DNA from: Planctomycetaceae bacterium
GTDB lineage: Bacteria > Planctomycetota > Planctomycetia > Isosphaerales > Isosphaeraceae
Length of the DNA: 13,412 nt
Direction: 5' to 3'
NCBI GenBank assembly: GCA_019232645.1
Contig: JAFANO010000755.1
Span: 1 to 13,412, forward strand
Within the stretch, counting starts at the first letter, position 1. Each line of letters opens with the position of its first letter. The translations under genes were made by a program, and so were the position numbers. The notes beneath the pieces were generated by a model. The model did not search any database and had not been told where the DNA came from. It worked only from the letters and a program-made list of their open reading frames with translations. Below, in pieces: positions 13,296-13,412 of this stretch.

Positions 13296-13412
13296 GCGCC
13301 AATCGGGCCATCGATCTCGGCTCCTGAGCGATCGACTGACGGCAATGACGCGGAGGGGTGCCTCCAGGACCGTCAGCCGCCAGGCTCCGCATGGCCCAGG
13401 CGCTCCGAGACT
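13296..13412. other. spacer after the MMPL gene, to the window edge
   Basis: The first 40 bp show nothing recognisable; a two-part hairpin follows. On the minus strand, 13374-13411 reads VSERLGHAEPGG then a stop, a fragment reminiscent of tyrosine recombinase C-termini but too short to call. Confidence 0.35.
13336..13376. terminator. two-part hairpin downstream of the MMPL gene
   Basis: Outer arms CTGACGG (13336-13342) and CCGTCAG (13370-13376) are exact complements and enclose an inner stem GGAGG (13352-13356)/CCTCC (13361-13365) with a GGTG tetraloop. It begins 40 bp after the MMPL stop codon. No T run follows, so it may be a processing or termination structure of the non-U-tract type. Confidence 0.45.

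Overview
The window is GC-rich bacterial DNA, with G or C at most third codon positions in the real genes. Several features point to Planctomycetota, most likely an Isosphaeraceae relative. These are a zinc-ribbon protein of the CPHCGRELRIRNEYLG type, an FHA-GAF-SpoIIE phosphatase, a secreted helical-repeat protein of a kind common in that phylum, and long spacers between unlinked genes. This placement is an inference from protein style; there is no rRNA or other marker gene. No tRNA, rRNA, CRISPR array or complete mobile element was seen.

Layout. Bases 1-460 hold four 51-bp tandem repeats, possibly the 3' end of a low-complexity gene that enters from the left, and then the decayed C-terminus of an aldo/keto reductase. 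A + strand gene (716-1645) encodes a secreted protein with two helical-repeat segments. An AT-rich array of 20-bp direct repeats lies at 1676-1744. A trypsin-like HtrA protease (minus, 1828-2880) and a zinc/cobalt/cadmium CDF exporter (plus, 3039-3974) are transcribed divergently from a 158-bp spacer. The exporter converges on an FHA-GAF-PP2C phosphatase (minus, 4062-5738), with a GC-rich hairpin between them. A lone Rrf2-family regulator (plus, 6247-6690) carries two dyads in its promoter and leader. It converges on a minus-strand pair, a PAP2 phosphatase (7131-7841) followed by a MazG-like pyrophosphohydrolase (6712-7080). Upstream on the same strand is a zinc-ribbon coiled-coil protein (8053-9771). 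A 791-bp spacer with several inverted repeats leads to a large MMPL/RND transporter (10563-13295), followed by a two-part hairpin.

The genes do not form one pathway. The common themes are envelope and stress functions (protease, metal export, lipid phosphatase, RND transporter) and signalling (phosphatase, Rrf2 regulator). The only likely operon is PAP2 with MazG. I did not find a convincing new multi-gene system. The parts most worth a second look are the Rrf2 control region, the structured spacer before the MMPL gene, the gene relics and repeats at the left end, and the Zn-ribbon coiled-coil protein.
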